In this document: piece after piece, positions 8,501 through 17,889 of the stretch
How the letters are laid out: every line of letters begins with the position of its first letter
How positions within the stretch are numbered: the first letter of the stretch is position 1
NCBI GenBank assembly: GCA_945897955.1
Contig: CAMDGQ010000013.1
Span: 1-63,387 of the forward strand
Source of the DNA: Tepidiphilus sp. J10
GTDB taxonomy: Bacteria > Pseudomonadota > Gammaproteobacteria > Burkholderiales > Thiobacillaceae
DNA length: 63,387 nt
Direction: 5' to 3'
Program-made: the position numbers and the translations under genes
Notes under the pieces: model-generated
Seen by the model: only the letters and a program-made list of their open reading frames with translations
What the model was told of the DNA's origin: nothing
Database searches by the model: none

Positions 8501-9262
8501 ATGGCGCCCGAATACCATGTAGTGACGCTGTTTCCCGAAATGTTCGCTGCCTTGACCGAGTTCGGCGTCAGCGGCAGGGCGGTGAAGCAGCAGTTGTGCG
8601 GTGTGAGATTCTGGAATCCCCGGGATTTCACGCAGGACAATTACCACACGGTCGATGACCGGCCATTTGGCGGCGGTCCCGGCATGGTGATGCTGGTCGA
8701 GCCGCTTGATCTGGCCTTGACTGCGGCCAGGACGGTGTTGCGGCGCCAGGGCATCCCGGCGCCGCGCATGATCTACCTGTCGCCGCAGGGGCGTCGCCTG
8801 GATCAGGCGCTGGTGCTTGAACTGGTCAAGGAGCCGGCCCTGGTGCTGTTGGCCGGGCGTTATGAGGGCATCGACGAACGCCTGTTTGCGCGTCATGCGA
8901 TCGAGGAAGTTTCGCTTGGTGATTACGTGCTTTCGGGCGGCGAGTTGCCGGCGATGGTGTTGCTGGATGCGGTGATCAGGCAGATTCCCGGCGCGCTGGG
9001 ACATGCCGATTCGGCGAGCGAGGATTCCTTCGCCGATGGCTTGCTGGATTGTTCGCACTACACGCGGCCGGAGGAGTATCTCGGGCTGAAGTCGCCACCG
9101 GTGTTACGTGGCGGCAATCACGCGGCGGTGACGCGTTGGCGCTTGTACCAGGCGTTGAAGAGAACGTCGCTGCGGCGACCTGATTTGCTGGAACAGCGGG
9201 CGTTGAGTCCGCTGGAAGTTGAATTGCTCGGTGAAATTCACCGGGAAGCCGATCCGGACTAG
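8501..9262 (+). CDS. trmD: tRNA (guanine37-N1)-methyltransferase TrmD
   Basis: 253-aa SPOUT methyltransferase placing m1G at position 37 of tRNAs and so preventing +1 frameshifting. Recognisable parts: VVTLFPEMF near the N-terminus, [22 protein letters not shown], the trefoil-knot SAM site [11 protein letters not shown] (about 122-132) and [11 protein letters not shown] (about 145-155). The C-terminal helical domain includes [13 protein letters not shown] 8501 is chosen by family length. It lies 22 bp after rimM. Confidence 0.97.
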   Translation: MAPEYHVVTLFPEMFAALTEFGVSGRAVKQQLCGVRFWNPRDFTQDNYHTVDDRPFGGGPGMVMLVEPLDLALTAARTVLRRQGIPAPRMIYLSPQGRRLDQALVLELVKEPALVLLAGRYEGIDERLFARHAIEEVSLGDYVLSGGELPAMVLLDAVIRQIPGALGHADSASEDSFADGLLDCSHYTRPEEYLGLKSPPVLRGGNHAAVTRWRLYQALKRTSLRRPDLLEQRALSPLEVELLGEIHREADPD

Positions 9263-9333
9263 TCCGGATCATTTAGAAATGGCGGCATGTTTCACGAAAC
9301 CTATACCGCCGACTTTCGTGCAAGGAAACGAAG

Positions 9334-9717
9334 ATGAATATCATCGAACAAATCGAAAATGAAGAAATCGCCCGCCTGTCGGTCGGCAAGGTGCTGCCGC
9401 CTTTCGCCCCCGGCGATACCGTCGTGGTGCAGGTACGCGTCAAGGAAGGCAACCGCGAGCGTTTGCAGGCCTATGAAGGTGTGGTGATCGCCAAGCGCAA
9501 TCGCGGCCTCAACTCGGCTTTCACCGTGCGCAAGATTTCCGCCGGCGAAGGCGTCGAACGGACCTTCCAGACCTACTCTCCGCTGCTCGCCTCGGTTGAA
9601 GTCAAGCGTCGCGGCGATGTCCGCCGGGCCAAGCTGTACTACCTGCGCGACCGTTCCGGCAAGTCGGCGCGGATCAAGGAAAAGCTCGATTTCCACAAGC
9701 GCGCAGCCAAGGTCTGA
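9334..9717 (+). CDS. rplS: 50S ribosomal protein L19
   Basis: 127-aa L19 at the 30S/50S interface. The core is diagnostic: [44 protein letters not shown] and [20 protein letters not shown]. The C-terminal extension beyond the 115 aa of E. coli is common in betaproteobacteria. AAGGAAAC precedes ATG 9334. Last gene of the operon, followed by a strong terminator. Confidence 0.97.
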   Translation: MNIIEQIENEEIARLSVGKVLPPFAPGDTVVVQVRVKEGNRERLQAYEGVVIAKRNRGLNSAFTVRKISAGEGVERTFQTYSPLLASVEVKRRGDVRRAKLYYLRDRSGKSARIKEKLDFHKRAAKV

Positions 9718-9748
9718 TCGAGCCACCGCTCAGTCAACCTTGCCTGGC

Positions 9749-9781
9749 CGGAAAAGCCGCCCGATTCGGGCGGCTTTTCCG
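9749..9781. terminator. Bidirectional intrinsic terminator (rplS / degS-like)
   Basis: CGGAAAAGCCGCCCGA and its complement form a long perfect stem. The A-rich and T-rich arm ends make it usable in both directions. It separates convergent rplS and the DegS-like gene. Confidence 0.9.
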
Positions 9782-9807
9782 TTTTCAGGGGAGGCAATCT
9801 CCCGGAA

Positions 9808-10932
9808 TCACGCTCCCGGCTGCAGGGTCACCGGCAGTTCGATCTTCTTGCCCTCGCGCAGCACGCTGATCTTGATCACCTCGCCGACCTCGAAGTCGTC
9901 CAGGCGCGCCAGCAGGTTGCCGACGCTTTCCACCGCCTTGCCTTCGACCGCGACGATGGTGTCGCCCGGCACGATGCCGCCGTCGCGCGAAATCGTGGCG
10001 CCCTTGAGGCCGGTCAGTTCCGCCGCCGAGCCTGGAGTCACCCGCAGGATCACGACGCCCTCGATGCCGCGAAGTTGCGCCAGACGCTGGTTGAGACCTT
10101 CGTCCACCTCGATGCCCAGCGCCGGGCGCAGGTATTTTCCGCCCTTGATCAGTTGCGGCACGATCCGGTTGACGGTATCCACCGGCACCGCGAAGCCGAT
10201 GCCGGCGCTGGCGCCGCTCGGGCTGTAGATCGCGGTGTTGATGCCGATCAGGCGGCCGGCGGAATCCAGCAGCGGGCCGCCCGAGTTGCCGGGGTTGATC
10301 GCGGCGTCGCTCTGGATCAGATGATCGATGGTGTTGCCGTTGTCCTCGCCGAGCGAACGATCCAGCGCCGAGACGATGCCGGTAGTCAGGGTCCAGTCGA
10401 GGCCGAACGGATTGCCGATGGCGAACACCTTCTGGCCGACCTTGAGGTTGTGGCTCTCGCCCAGAGGTACCGGCGGCGGCAGTTTGAAACCGATGCCGAT
10501 GCGCAGCACGGCGATGTCGTGGTTGGGCGAGGCGCCGACCAGGGCGGCCTTGAAGCTGCGCCCGTCGGCCAGTTTCACCGTCGCCTCGCTGGCTTTTTCG
10601 ATGACGTGGTAATTGGTGATGACGTGGCCGGCGTTGTCCCAGATGAAGCCGGAACCGGTGCCGCGCGGCACGGTGAACACGTTGCGGGTCCAGAAGTCGC
10701 GCACCTGCGACTTGGTGGTGATGTACACGACGGAATTCTTCGATCTTTCGAACAGCTCGATGGTGGACTTCTCGTCGGCGGCCAGGTCGCCGCGCGCGGT
10801 GACGCCGCGTGGCGTGGCGTCGGGCGTGGGGGCGAACCAGGTTTCGATATCCGGCGCGGCGCGCCAGATCAGGATCAGCACGGCGGCGGCCAGGGTTAGC
10901 CAGAACAGGCGGGCAAGGAAGCGGTCTCGCAT
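9808..10932 (-). CDS. degS: Membrane-anchored DegS/AlgW-type serine protease
   Basis: 374-aa S1C protease with one N-terminal transmembrane anchor (about 7-24), a trypsin-like domain and one C-terminal PDZ domain (about 275-365). The catalytic triad is intact: His109 in ITNYHVI, Asp139 in NHDIAVL and Ser217 in PGNSGGP. One PDZ and a membrane anchor fit DegS/AlgW, which cleave the anti-sigma factor RseA/MucA during envelope stress. No rseA or rpoE lies in the window. It lies 121 bp downstream of a second, two-PDZ protease in the same orientation. Confidence 0.88.
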   Translation of the reverse strand: MRDRFLARLFWLTLAAAVLILIWRAAPDIETWFAPTPDATPRGVTARGDLAADEKSTIELFERSKNSVVYITTKSQVRDFWTRNVFTVPRGTGSGFIWDNAGHVITNYHVIEKASEATVKLADGRSFKAALVGASPNHDIAVLRIGIGFKLPPPVPLGESHNLKVGQKVFAIGNPFGLDWTLTTGIVSALDRSLGEDNGNTIDHLIQSDAAINPGNSGGPLLDSAGRLIGINTAIYSPSGASAGIGFAVPVDTVNRIVPQLIKGGKYLRPALGIEVDEGLNQRLAQLRGIEGVVILRVTPGSAAELTGLKGATISRDGGIVPGDTIVAVEGKAVESVGNLLARLDDFEVGEVIKISVLREGKKIELPVTLQPGA

Positions 10933-11053
10933 GGTGTTTTCGTTACTTGAGGATGGATTTCAGAAATGAACAGTCGCGCGGCGGGGAGATGAGTTCCGCG
11001 CAATGACCCGATCTGTCCGGCGTTGCTTCAGCACTGCATGTCCTTACGGTGGC

Positions 11054-12463
11054 TCAGCGCCAGCGCAACGTGATGCTGCGGTTGCCGCCATTGTCCAACA
11101 GGCGCAGCAACGCGCTGGCATCGGACTCTCCCAGCGCGGCGTTGAATTCCTCCGGAGTGGATACCGGCTTGCGATTCACTTCCAGAATCAGCGTGCCGGG
11201 CCGGATATTGGCCAGGGCGGCCAGCGAACCGCGCGCCACGCTGGTGACCAGAACCGCGCGGGCGTCGCGCAGGCGGCGGCTCTCGTCGGCGCTGAGCGCG
11301 CGCACGCCGAGGCCGATCGCCCGCGCCGCCTCGGCGCGTTGCACAGCAGTCTCGTCTATGCGACCGACGCGCACCGTGATTTGCAGACGGTGACCGTCGC
11401 GCAGCAGACCCAATACGACGCTGCTGTCCGGCTTTGCCTGCGCGGCCTGATTGCGGTAGTGGCCGCCATCTGCCAGCGCCAGGCCATCGAAATGGGTCAG
11501 CACGTCGCCGGGGCGGATACCGGCCTGTTCGGCGGGCGAGCCCGGATAGACCTGGTTCACCAGCACACCCTGACCGCCCTCGATGTGCAGGGCTTCGGCC
11601 AGATCGGCGCTGAGCGGTTGCACGGCCAGGCCGATGTAACCGCGCACGACGCCGCCGTTGGCCACGATCTGGTCCGCGATGGCGCGCGCCAGATTGCTCG
11701 GGATGGCGAAACCGACGCCCATGTAGCCGCCGCTCTGGCTGAAGATGGCGGTATTCATGCCGACCACTTCACCATCCAGATTCAACAGCGGACCGCCCGA
11801 ATTGCCCGGGTTGATCGCCGCGTCGGTCTGGATGAAGTCCTCGTAGTCGTTGATGCCCAGGCTGGTGCGGCCGGTGGCGCTGACCACGCCGACGGTGAGG
11901 GTGTGCGACAGGCCGAACGGATTGCCCAGCGCGACCACCCATTCGCCCACCTCCAGGCGTGACGAGTCGGCCCATTTCAGCGTCGGCAGGCCGCGCGCGG
12001 CGATTTCCAGCACGGCAATGTCGGACTTCGGATCGGTCGCCTTGAGGCGGGCGTCGAACTCGCGACCGTCGCGCAACTTGACGCGGATGCGCGAAGCGTT
12101 TTCGACGACATGGCTATTGGTCAGGATGTAGGTCTTGTCCTGTGCGTCGGCGAACACGAAGCCGGAACCCTGGCCGATGACCGCTCGCGGCGTGTTCTGC
12201 TTCGGCCGCCTGGGCAAGGCAGGGAAATCGTCGCCGAAGAAACGGCGGAACAGATCATCCTGGAACGGCCACTCGCCGGCGGCCGTCGCGGTTTCGTCGA
12301 CGCCTTCGACCTGAATGAACACCACCGAAGGCGAAGCCTGTTTCGCCACGGCAGAAAACGCCTTGCCGGTCGCGCGCAGGCGCTCTATGCCGGCGTCCCC
12401 GGCCTGCACGGTTGCCGGCATCAACGCAAACAACAGCGCCAGCAGCAGCCAGCGCGGGTTCAT
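11054..12463 (-). CDS. mucD: Periplasmic DegP/MucD-type serine endoprotease
   Basis: 469-aa S1C protease/chaperone. A signal peptide (about 1-21, ending TVQA) is followed by the protease domain with His118 (LTNSHVV), Asp148 (KSDIAVLE) and Ser222 (PGNSGGP). Two PDZ domains follow (about 265-355 and 370-465). ATG 12463 is preferred over an upstream in-frame start because of GGAG 8 bp upstream and the signal peptide. It should degrade misfolded periplasmic proteins. It diverges from two heat-shock chaperone genes. Confidence 0.93.
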   Translation of the reverse strand: MNPRWLLLALLFALMPATVQAGDAGIERLRATGKAFSAVAKQASPSVVFIQVEGVDETATAAGEWPFQDDLFRRFFGDDFPALPRRPKQNTPRAVIGQGSGFVFADAQDKTYILTNSHVVENASRIRVKLRDGREFDARLKATDPKSDIAVLEIAARGLPTLKWADSSRLEVGEWVVALGNPFGLSHTLTVGVVSATGRTSLGINDYEDFIQTDAAINPGNSGGPLLNLDGEVVGMNTAIFSQSGGYMGVGFAIPSNLARAIADQIVANGGVVRGYIGLAVQPLSADLAEALHIEGGQGVLVNQVYPGSPAEQAGIRPGDVLTHFDGLALADGGHYRNQAAQAKPDSSVVLGLLRDGHRLQITVRVGRIDETAVQRAEAARAIGLGVRALSADESRRLRDARAVLVTSVARGSLAALANIRPGTLILEVNRKPVSTPEEFNAALGESDASALLRLLDNGGNRSITLRWR

Positions 12464-12610
12464 GGCAGGCGCTCCAGGAATTCGCAAGCGCATGGCGCGT
12501 TGACGTCCCCCGGGGCCCGGAAGGTGTTCTTGAATTCCATACCTGTTCCTCATGTCGGTTGCATGGCGACAACGCTGATAGATAGGGCGGGTTGCTCCGG
12601 TATTCAAGGC

Positions 12611-12640
12611 CTTGAAGTCATCACGGGGTCGCCCAATTTA
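12611..12640 (+). promoter_or_regulatory. Sigma-32 (RpoH)-like heat-shock promoter
   Basis: CTTGAAG (12611-12617), a 14-bp spacer and CCCAATTTA (12632-12640) closely match the RpoH consensus CTTGAAA-N13-15-CCCCATNT. It sits 68 bp upstream of the first Hsp20 gene, as expected for that class. Confidence 0.7.
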
Positions 12641-12707
12641 CCGGCCAAGGGTATGCCGAGAAGCTGCTTCGGAACCTGCCCTCAACCTCAACACAGGAGA
12701 ACTGAAC

Positions 12708-13139
12708 ATGCCTTATCGCACCGTATTTCCCCGCGACCTGTTCGCGGATCTGGACCGCCTGCAACGTGAAATGCAGCAGGCATTCGATCTGTCGCCCAGC
12801 ATACGCGGCCTGACGCGCGGCTTCCCCGCGTTGAACGTGGGAGGAACCTCGAAATCCGTTGAAATTTATGCCTTCGCCCCCGGTGTCGATCCGGCCAGTC
12901 TGGAGGTTCAGATCGAGAAAGGCGTGCTGACCGTGGTTGGCGAACGGCGCGTCGACGAGGTGCCCGAAAAGGCTTCCGTGCATATCGACGAGCGCTTCGC
13001 CGGACGCTTCCGCCGCGTCGTGACTCTGCCCGACGACGTCGATGCCAATGCCGTCGAGGCCGGATACCGCGACGGCGTGCTGCACATCAGCATCGCCCGC
13101 AAGGAAGCCGCGAAGCCGCGCCGCATCACCGTTCAATAA
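12708..13139 (+). CDS. Hsp20/alpha-crystallin small heat-shock protein (1)
   Basis: 143-aa small heat-shock protein. ATP-independent holdase with an alpha-crystallin domain at about 40-135 (VEIYAFAPGVDPASLEVQIE, LTVVGERR, FRRVVTLPDDVD, YRDGVLHISI). The C-terminal IxI-like tail is RRITVQ. ATG 12708 has AGGAGA 7 bp upstream; the longer frame from 12612 would overlap the promoter. Cotranscribed with a second Hsp20 gene 13 bp downstream. Confidence 0.93.
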   Translation: MPYRTVFPRDLFADLDRLQREMQQAFDLSPSIRGLTRGFPALNVGGTSKSVEIYAFAPGVDPASLEVQIEKGVLTVVGERRVDEVPEKASVHIDERFAGRFRRVVTLPDDVDANAVEAGYRDGVLHISIARKEAAKPRRITVQ

Positions 13140-13152
13140 GGAGGAAACCGAC

Positions 13153-13533
13153 ATGACCGAGAAAACCGCAGTCACCCAATCCGGCGAAGCCGCCCGCAAC
13201 GAAACCACGCTCCTGCCTCCGGTGGACGTTATCGAGGATGCCGGCGGAATCACGCTGTATGCCGACCTGCCCGGCGTGCCGAAGGACAAGCTCAACCTGC
13301 ATGTCGAGGCCGAAACCCTGACCATCGACGCCGAGGTCGCGCTGGTGATTCCTGAAGGCATGGAACCCAGCCACGCTGAAGTCGGCCTGCCGCGCTACCG
13401 GCGCGTGTTCACGTTGTCGAAGGAACTCGATGCCGGCAAGGTCGCCGCCGTATTCGATCGCGGCGTGCTGAAACTGCGCATTCCCAAGGCCGAGCATGCG
13501 CAACCACGCAGGATCGAGGTGAAGGTGGCCTGA
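13153..13533 (+). CDS. Hsp20/alpha-crystallin small heat-shock protein (2)
   Basis: 126-aa paralogue with a strong Shine-Dalgarno (AAGGAGG). The alpha-crystallin domain spans about 22-115 (ITLYADLPGVPKDKLNLHVE, RYRRVFTLSKELD, FDRGVLKLRIPK). In tandem Hsp20 pairs the two proteins often form mixed oligomers. Pair membership is seen here; co-assembly is inferred. Confidence 0.93.
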   Translation: MTEKTAVTQSGEAARNETTLLPPVDVIEDAGGITLYADLPGVPKDKLNLHVEAETLTIDAEVALVIPEGMEPSHAEVGLPRYRRVFTLSKELDAGKVAAVFDRGVLKLRIPKAEHAQPRRIEVKVA

Positions 13534-13539
13534 GGAAAC

Positions 13540-13681
13540 CCGGCCCCGTTGCCGGGGTGACGAGGGCAGACCTGACAGGTTTGTTAAACCTGTCAGGTCT
13601 GTGGAGGCGGGCGGACTCGAAGGGTGGATAGGCAAACCGGATAGGCAAACCGCATCCACCCTTCGCCTGAACCAGGCGAAG
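13540..13681. repeat. Cluster of hairpins after the Hsp20 operon
   Basis: Several structured elements lie side by side. A GC hairpin lies at about 13540-13560 (CCCGGC/GCCGGG). A perfect 15-bp-arm palindrome with a 3-nt loop spans 13568-13600 (AGACCTGACAGGTTT). Then GGATAGGCAAACC is repeated in tandem (13626-13651), flanked by AGGGTGGAT and ATCCACCCT. A 9-bp-arm hairpin (CTTCGCCTG) spans 13661-13681. They probably act as terminators between convergent genes; the palindrome looks like a dispersed REP-type repeat. Confidence 0.8.
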
Positions 13682-13689
13682 GCCTGGGG

Positions 13690-14430
13690 TTAAATCAGCC
13701 AGGCCTTCACCAGCAGCGAAGCGCCGCTGACCAGCAACAATGCACCGATCAAGCGGGTCATCTGTGCGTTGCTCAGGCGGGCATGCACATGGCTGCCGGC
13801 ATAGAGTGCGGCGATGATGATCGGCGCGGCAAACAGGCAGTTGAGCCAGACTTCGCCGCCATGCAGGAGGCCGACCGCCAGGAAGGTGACGATGCGGATC
13901 AATCCTTCAAGAAAGAACAATCCCGACAACGTCGCGCGCAGGCTGGATTTGTCTTCGATGCGGTGCGACAGATAGATCACATAGGGCGGCCCGCCGGTGC
14001 CGAACAAGCCGCCCACCGCGCCGCCGGTCAGTGCGGCCGGATAGGCCCAGTGTGTCGAGGCCGGCTCGAATGTACCGGCTTCAATCAGCAGGGAACGCAA
14101 GGCGAAGGCGAGGATGAACACGGCAAGAATGGTCAACAGAACGGCGGGCGGCAGTGACACCAGCAGGCTGGTGCCGATCACCACGCCAACCAGACTGAGC
14201 GGCAGCAGGCGGCGGATTTCAGCCCAGTCGACCTGTTTGAAGGTGACGCCGCCGACCAGCGCCGATGCGGAAAAATCGGTGATCAGCATGAACGGCACCA
14301 CTTCCGGCAGCGGAAACCGCAAGGCCAGCAGCGGTACCGCGATCAGGCCGGAGCCGAAGCCGGAAATGCCGCGCACGAAATAGGCCAGCAGCAGCACGCC
14401 GACGGCGTAAAGGATGTCCGGTTGGGTCAT
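13690..14430 (-). CDS. TauE/SafE-family membrane exporter
   Basis: 246-aa polytopic inner-membrane protein of the TauE/SafE (sulfite/organosulfonate exporter) family, with about 7-8 hydrophobic segments. The family motif pair is visible: FVRGISGFGSGLIAVPLLAL in the first repeat and GGAVGGLFGTGGPPYVIYL in the second. ATG 14430 is chosen because the upstream in-frame extension is hydrophilic and unrelated. Substrate unknown; sulfur-containing anions or small organic acids are typical. Confidence 0.85.
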   Translation of the reverse strand: MTQPDILYAVGVLLLAYFVRGISGFGSGLIAVPLLALRFPLPEVVPFMLITDFSASALVGGVTFKQVDWAEIRRLLPLSLVGVVIGTSLLVSLPPAVLLTILAVFILAFALRSLLIEAGTFEPASTHWAYPAALTGGAVGGLFGTGGPPYVIYLSHRIEDKSSLRATLSGLFFLEGLIRIVTFLAVGLLHGGEVWLNCLFAAPIIIAALYAGSHVHARLSNAQMTRLIGALLLVSGASLLVKAWLI

Positions 14431-14542
14431 TGAATGCGCGCGAAAAATGGCGCATTTGATCATGAATATCGAAACAGCAAGCCGGTTGGGCCGACGCATC
14501 GTATGGATATAATCGGACGCCGCCATCCCGAAGGAACCCATC

Positions 14543-15196
14543 ATGCCGTTCAAGATATTTCCCAATCTCCCCACCGGACCCGATGCCTTCATCCTGCAAA
14601 TCGACAAGGCTTTGCGCACGGTTTTCGCTACCGCGTCTTCGCGACGGCCGTATCCGGATGCCGGCGTCGCGGAAGTGGACATGAACGAGGCCGAGAAACG
14701 CCATGCCGCCGGCCTGATGCGCGTCAATCACAGCGGCGAGGTATGCGCGCAGGCGCTATATCAGGGCCAGGCGCTGACCGCGCGCAACCCGGAAGCCGCG
14801 CGCGCCTTGATCGAGGCGTCGGAGGAGGAAACCGAGCATCTGGCCTGGTGCGAGAAGCGACTGACCGAACTTGGCAGCCACAAGAGTTTTCTCAACCCGC
14901 TCTGGTATGCCGGCTCCTTTACCCTCGGTGCGCTGGCCGGGGCGCTGGGCGACAAATGGAATCTCGGCTTTCTCGCCGAAACCGAGCGCCAGGTTGAAGG
15001 TCATCTGAACGAGCATTTGAGCGATTTGCCGGAGCAGGATGCGAAAAGCCGCGCCATCGTCGAGCAGATGAAGACGGATGAAATGAAGCATGCGGAAACC
15101 GCCATCGAACATGGTGGCGTGCCGTTGCCGATGCCGGTCAAGCAGGCAATGCAGATGACCTCCAAAGTGTTGACCTTCGCGGCCTACCGGATATGA
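14543..15196 (+). CDS. coq7: Coq7-type ubiquinone biosynthesis hydroxylase
   Basis: 217-aa di-iron carboxylate monooxygenase of the Coq7 family. It hydroxylates C6 of the demethoxy-ubiquinone ring, the step done by UbiF in E. coli. Iron ligands sit in two helical repeats: [15 protein letters not shown] with E...[18 protein letters not shown] and [12 protein letters not shown]. Length matches bacterial Coq7 (about 210-220). The next gene starts inside its stop codon (ATGA), so the two are coupled. Confidence 0.93.
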   Translation: MPFKIFPNLPTGPDAFILQIDKALRTVFATASSRRPYPDAGVAEVDMNEAEKRHAAGLMRVNHSGEVCAQALYQGQALTARNPEAARALIEASEEETEHLAWCEKRLTELGSHKSFLNPLWYAGSFTLGALAGALGDKWNLGFLAETERQVEGHLNEHLSDLPEQDAKSRAIVEQMKTDEMKHAETAIEHGGVPLPMPVKQAMQMTSKVLTFAAYRI

Positions 15197-15522
15197 GTGG
15201 CAACTTCGCCGAGAATCTGGCGGCCTTGCCGCCGGTGGACGACCTCGCCGGCATCGAGCTGACCACGGTCGATGGCGTGACCAGCGTCATCGAAAAAAAG
15301 CCCGGCAGCCAGGGTTCGCTGCGGGTTTACCAGCATCTTCTGGCCAGATACGGCGTCATTGATGCCGCTGCCGCCGAGGAAGGCCTGGTCCTGTATGCCG
15401 AGCACACGGACGATGCACGATTGCATCCGGGCAAGCATCCGAACATTGATCGCCTGCTAGCCATCGCTGCCGGCGGCGATGCCCTGGCGGCGCGCTTGCT
15501 GCCGGCGCGGCAAGCGTTCTGA
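15193..15522 (+). CDS. DUF2322-family protein
   Basis: 109-aa cytosolic protein resembling the DUF2322 family known from Neisseriales, Pasteurellaceae and other beta/gammaproteobacteria. Family-like stretches are [35 protein letters not shown] and the final LLPARQAF. Function unknown. It overlaps coq7 by 4 bp, which hints at a link to quinone metabolism by context only. Confidence 0.7.
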   Translation: MSGNFAENLAALPPVDDLAGIELTTVDGVTSVIEKKPGSQGSLRVYQHLLARYGVIDAAAAEEGLVLYAEHTDDARLHPGKHPNIDRLLAIAAGGDALAARLLPARQAF

Positions 15523-15553
15523 ATTTTCCCCGACTCGCGGCGCGGGTGACAGC

Positions 15554-16147
15554 ATGAGACGGCACCGCAACAGTTGCAGCCAGCCGGCCAGCAACGCGGC
15601 CTGGCTGGCGCAATGGCAAACCGGCCTGCTGACGCGACGGCGCTTCCTGCTTGGTCTTGCCGGCGGTACGTTGCTGGCGCTGTTTCCCTTCCCGGCGGCC
15701 TCGGCGCCGAACACCGCCGCGCGCTGGCGGATCATCGACTCAGTCCAGCAACACCTGTTTCCCAGCGAGCCGGATGCGCCGGGCGCGCGTGAAATCAAGG
15801 CGCTAGACTATCTCAAGCGCATCGCCGCTGATCGCACGCAGGATGCGGATAAACGCGATTTCATCCTGCAAGGCGCCGGCTGGCTGGAGGACATGTCGCG
15901 CCGGATCACCCGGAAGTCCTTCCTCCTGCTCGACGCGGCGCAGCGCGAACAGGTGTTGCGCCGGATCGAAGCCAGCGAGGCCGGCAGCAACTGGCTGGCG
16001 CAGATGCTGCTTTATCTGATCGAGGCGCTGCTCGCCGATCCGGTCTATGGCGGCAACCCGCAAGGCATCGGCTGGCGCTGGCTGGCGCACACGCCCGGTT
16101 TCCCCACGCCGCCGCCCGGCAAACGCTATATGGAGTTGCGGCGATGA
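15554..16147 (+). CDS. Gluconate 2-dehydrogenase subunit 3-like Tat-exported protein
   Basis: 197-aa small subunit of a membrane or periplasmic FAD-dependent dehydrogenase. A twin-arginine signal (LTRRRFLLGLAGGTLLALF, about 27-45) indicates folded export. The remaining domain matches the gluconate 2-dehydrogenase subunit 3 pattern (WRIIDSVQQHLFPSE, LLYLIEALLADPVYGGNPQGIGW). ATG 15554 gives the best-placed signal peptide. It overlaps the GMC subunit by 4 bp. The small subunit would carry the flavin subunit through Tat. Confidence 0.85.
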   Translation: MRRHRNSCSQPASNAAWLAQWQTGLLTRRRFLLGLAGGTLLALFPFPAASAPNTAARWRIIDSVQQHLFPSEPDAPGAREIKALDYLKRIAADRTQDADKRDFILQGAGWLEDMSRRITRKSFLLLDAAQREQVLRRIEASEAGSNWLAQMLLYLIEALLADPVYGGNPQGIGWRWLAHTPGFPTPPPGKRYMELRR

Positions 16148-17820
16148 CCGATTTCGATGTCTGTGTCATTGGTAGCGGTGCCGGTGGCGGGCCGGTCGCC
16201 TATACCCTGGCGCAACAGGGCCGTTCCGTGCTGGTGCTGGAGAAGGGGCCGTGGTTTACCGAGGCGGATTTCTACAAGGACGAACTGGCCTGCTGCCGCA
16301 ACAGCGTTTACACGCCGCGCCTGCGCGACGAACAGCATGTCATCGAGGAGGCGAACGAAGCCGGCGAGTGGGTCGGCACGCCCACGGCGGAGTCCGGCTG
16401 GGACTTCTGGAACGGCAACTGCGTCGGCGGTTCCAGCAACTTCATGAGCGGCTTCTTCCACCGCATGAAACCGGTGGACTTCCGGCAACTGTCCGAATTC
16501 GGGCCGATCGCGGGCGCCAACATCGTTGACTGGCCGATTGGCTACGCCGACCTGGAACCCTATTACGACAAGGTGGAAAGGATCGTCGGCGTCTCTGGGA
16601 AAGCTGAACTTCACGCTAATGCCGAACCGCGTTCCAGCCCGGATTTCCCGCAGCCGGCGACCCTTGAACACGCCGCCGCCGGCTGGATCGACCAGGCCTG
16701 CGCGGAACTCGGCTACCACTCGCTGCGCGTGCCGCGCGCGATTCTGAGTCAGCCGATGGCGGGCCGGCGGGGTTGCGAGTATTCCGGCTATTGCGGCAGC
16801 TATGGTTGTTCCAGCGGCGCCAAGGGCGGTTCGCGCGCAGCCTTGCTGGATCAGGCCGTGGCAACCGGACGCTGTCATATCAGGCCGCACGCCAAGGTGC
16901 ATCGCCTGATCAGCGACGCGCGGGGCCGGGTCGTGGCGGCGGAGTATTTCGACCGCGACGCCAAGCGCCGGCGCGTCAGCGCGAAGATCTTCGTCGTCGC
17001 CTGCCAGGCCATCGAAACCTCGCGCCTGCTGCTCGCCTCGACCGGCCCGCGTTTTCCCGCTGGCCTTGCCAACAACAGCGGCCAGGTCGGCCGCAACCTG
17101 CTGTTCTCGGCCGGCGGCGCCGGCGGCGGCGATCTGGTTTATGGCGAAATGTCGGCCAGCCGGGCGGAACAACTGCGTGCCATGGGCCCGTTCGTCAACC
17201 GCGCGCTCGACGACTGGTATGTCATCCATGACAAATCGCTGCCGGGCGGACGCGGCAAGGGCGGAATCGTCGAATTCCTGTTCAGCCATCCCAACCCGAT
17301 CGGCCGCGCCAGCGCCGCGCGCTGGGGCGAAGATGGCCTGCTCTGGGGCAAACCGTTGAAGCGGCGGCTGGAAAACACGTTTCGGAATGATCGCCGCCTC
17401 GCCTTCGAGGCGTTCTGCGACTGGTTGCCGGTGGATTCGTGTTTCGTTGGCCTGGACGGCGCGGTCAAGGACCGCTGGGGCGACCCGGTCGCTCGCGTGC
17501 GCGTCGGTCATCATGATCACAGCCTGAAGGTCGGCGAATACCTGGCCGACAAGGCAAAACAGGTGCTGGCGAAAATGGGTGCGCGCAACATCGACAGCAA
17601 TGTCAGCGCATCACCGCCGCCCAACCTGGTTGCAGGCGGCTGCCGCTTCGGCGCCGATCCCGCCAGTTCGGTGCTGGACCCGGATTGCCGCGCCCACGAA
17701 GTCGACAATCTCTATGTCAGTGACGGCAGTTTCATGCCCACCGGCGGCAGCGTGCCCTACACCTGGACCATCTATGCCAACGCCTTCCGGGTGGCGGACC
17801 GCATTGCCGCAAGTCTGTAA
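16144..17820 (+). CDS. GMC-family FAD-dependent oxidoreductase (large subunit)
   Basis: 558-aa glucose-methanol-choline oxidoreductase. The Rossmann FAD motif is at the N-terminus (CVIGSGAGGGPVAYTLAQQG, about 7-26). GMC signatures include WDFWNGNCVGGSSNFMSG near residue 90 and the C-terminal catalytic region VSDGSFMPTGGSVPYTWTI. It lacks its own signal and is probably exported with the Tat subunit upstream. Family members oxidise sugars, sugar acids or alcohols into the respiratory chain. The substrate is not readable, and no cytochrome subunit is adjacent. Confidence 0.88.
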   Translation: MTDFDVCVIGSGAGGGPVAYTLAQQGRSVLVLEKGPWFTEADFYKDELACCRNSVYTPRLRDEQHVIEEANEAGEWVGTPTAESGWDFWNGNCVGGSSNFMSGFFHRMKPVDFRQLSEFGPIAGANIVDWPIGYADLEPYYDKVERIVGVSGKAELHANAEPRSSPDFPQPATLEHAAAGWIDQACAELGYHSLRVPRAILSQPMAGRRGCEYSGYCGSYGCSSGAKGGSRAALLDQAVATGRCHIRPHAKVHRLISDARGRVVAAEYFDRDAKRRRVSAKIFVVACQAIETSRLLLASTGPRFPAGLANNSGQVGRNLLFSAGGAGGGDLVYGEMSASRAEQLRAMGPFVNRALDDWYVIHDKSLPGGRGKGGIVEFLFSHPNPIGRASAARWGEDGLLWGKPLKRRLENTFRNDRRLAFEAFCDWLPVDSCFVGLDGAVKDRWGDPVARVRVGHHDHSLKVGEYLADKAKQVLAKMGARNIDSNVSASPPPNLVAGGCRFGADPASSVLDPDCRAHEVDNLYVSDGSFMPTGGSVPYTWTIYANAFRVADRIAASL

Positions 17821-17889
17821 GGTCGGCCCGCGAACACCTTGTTGTACCTGCCTCCCGGACGGCTGCTTCGCGCAGCCGCCCGCAGGCGT

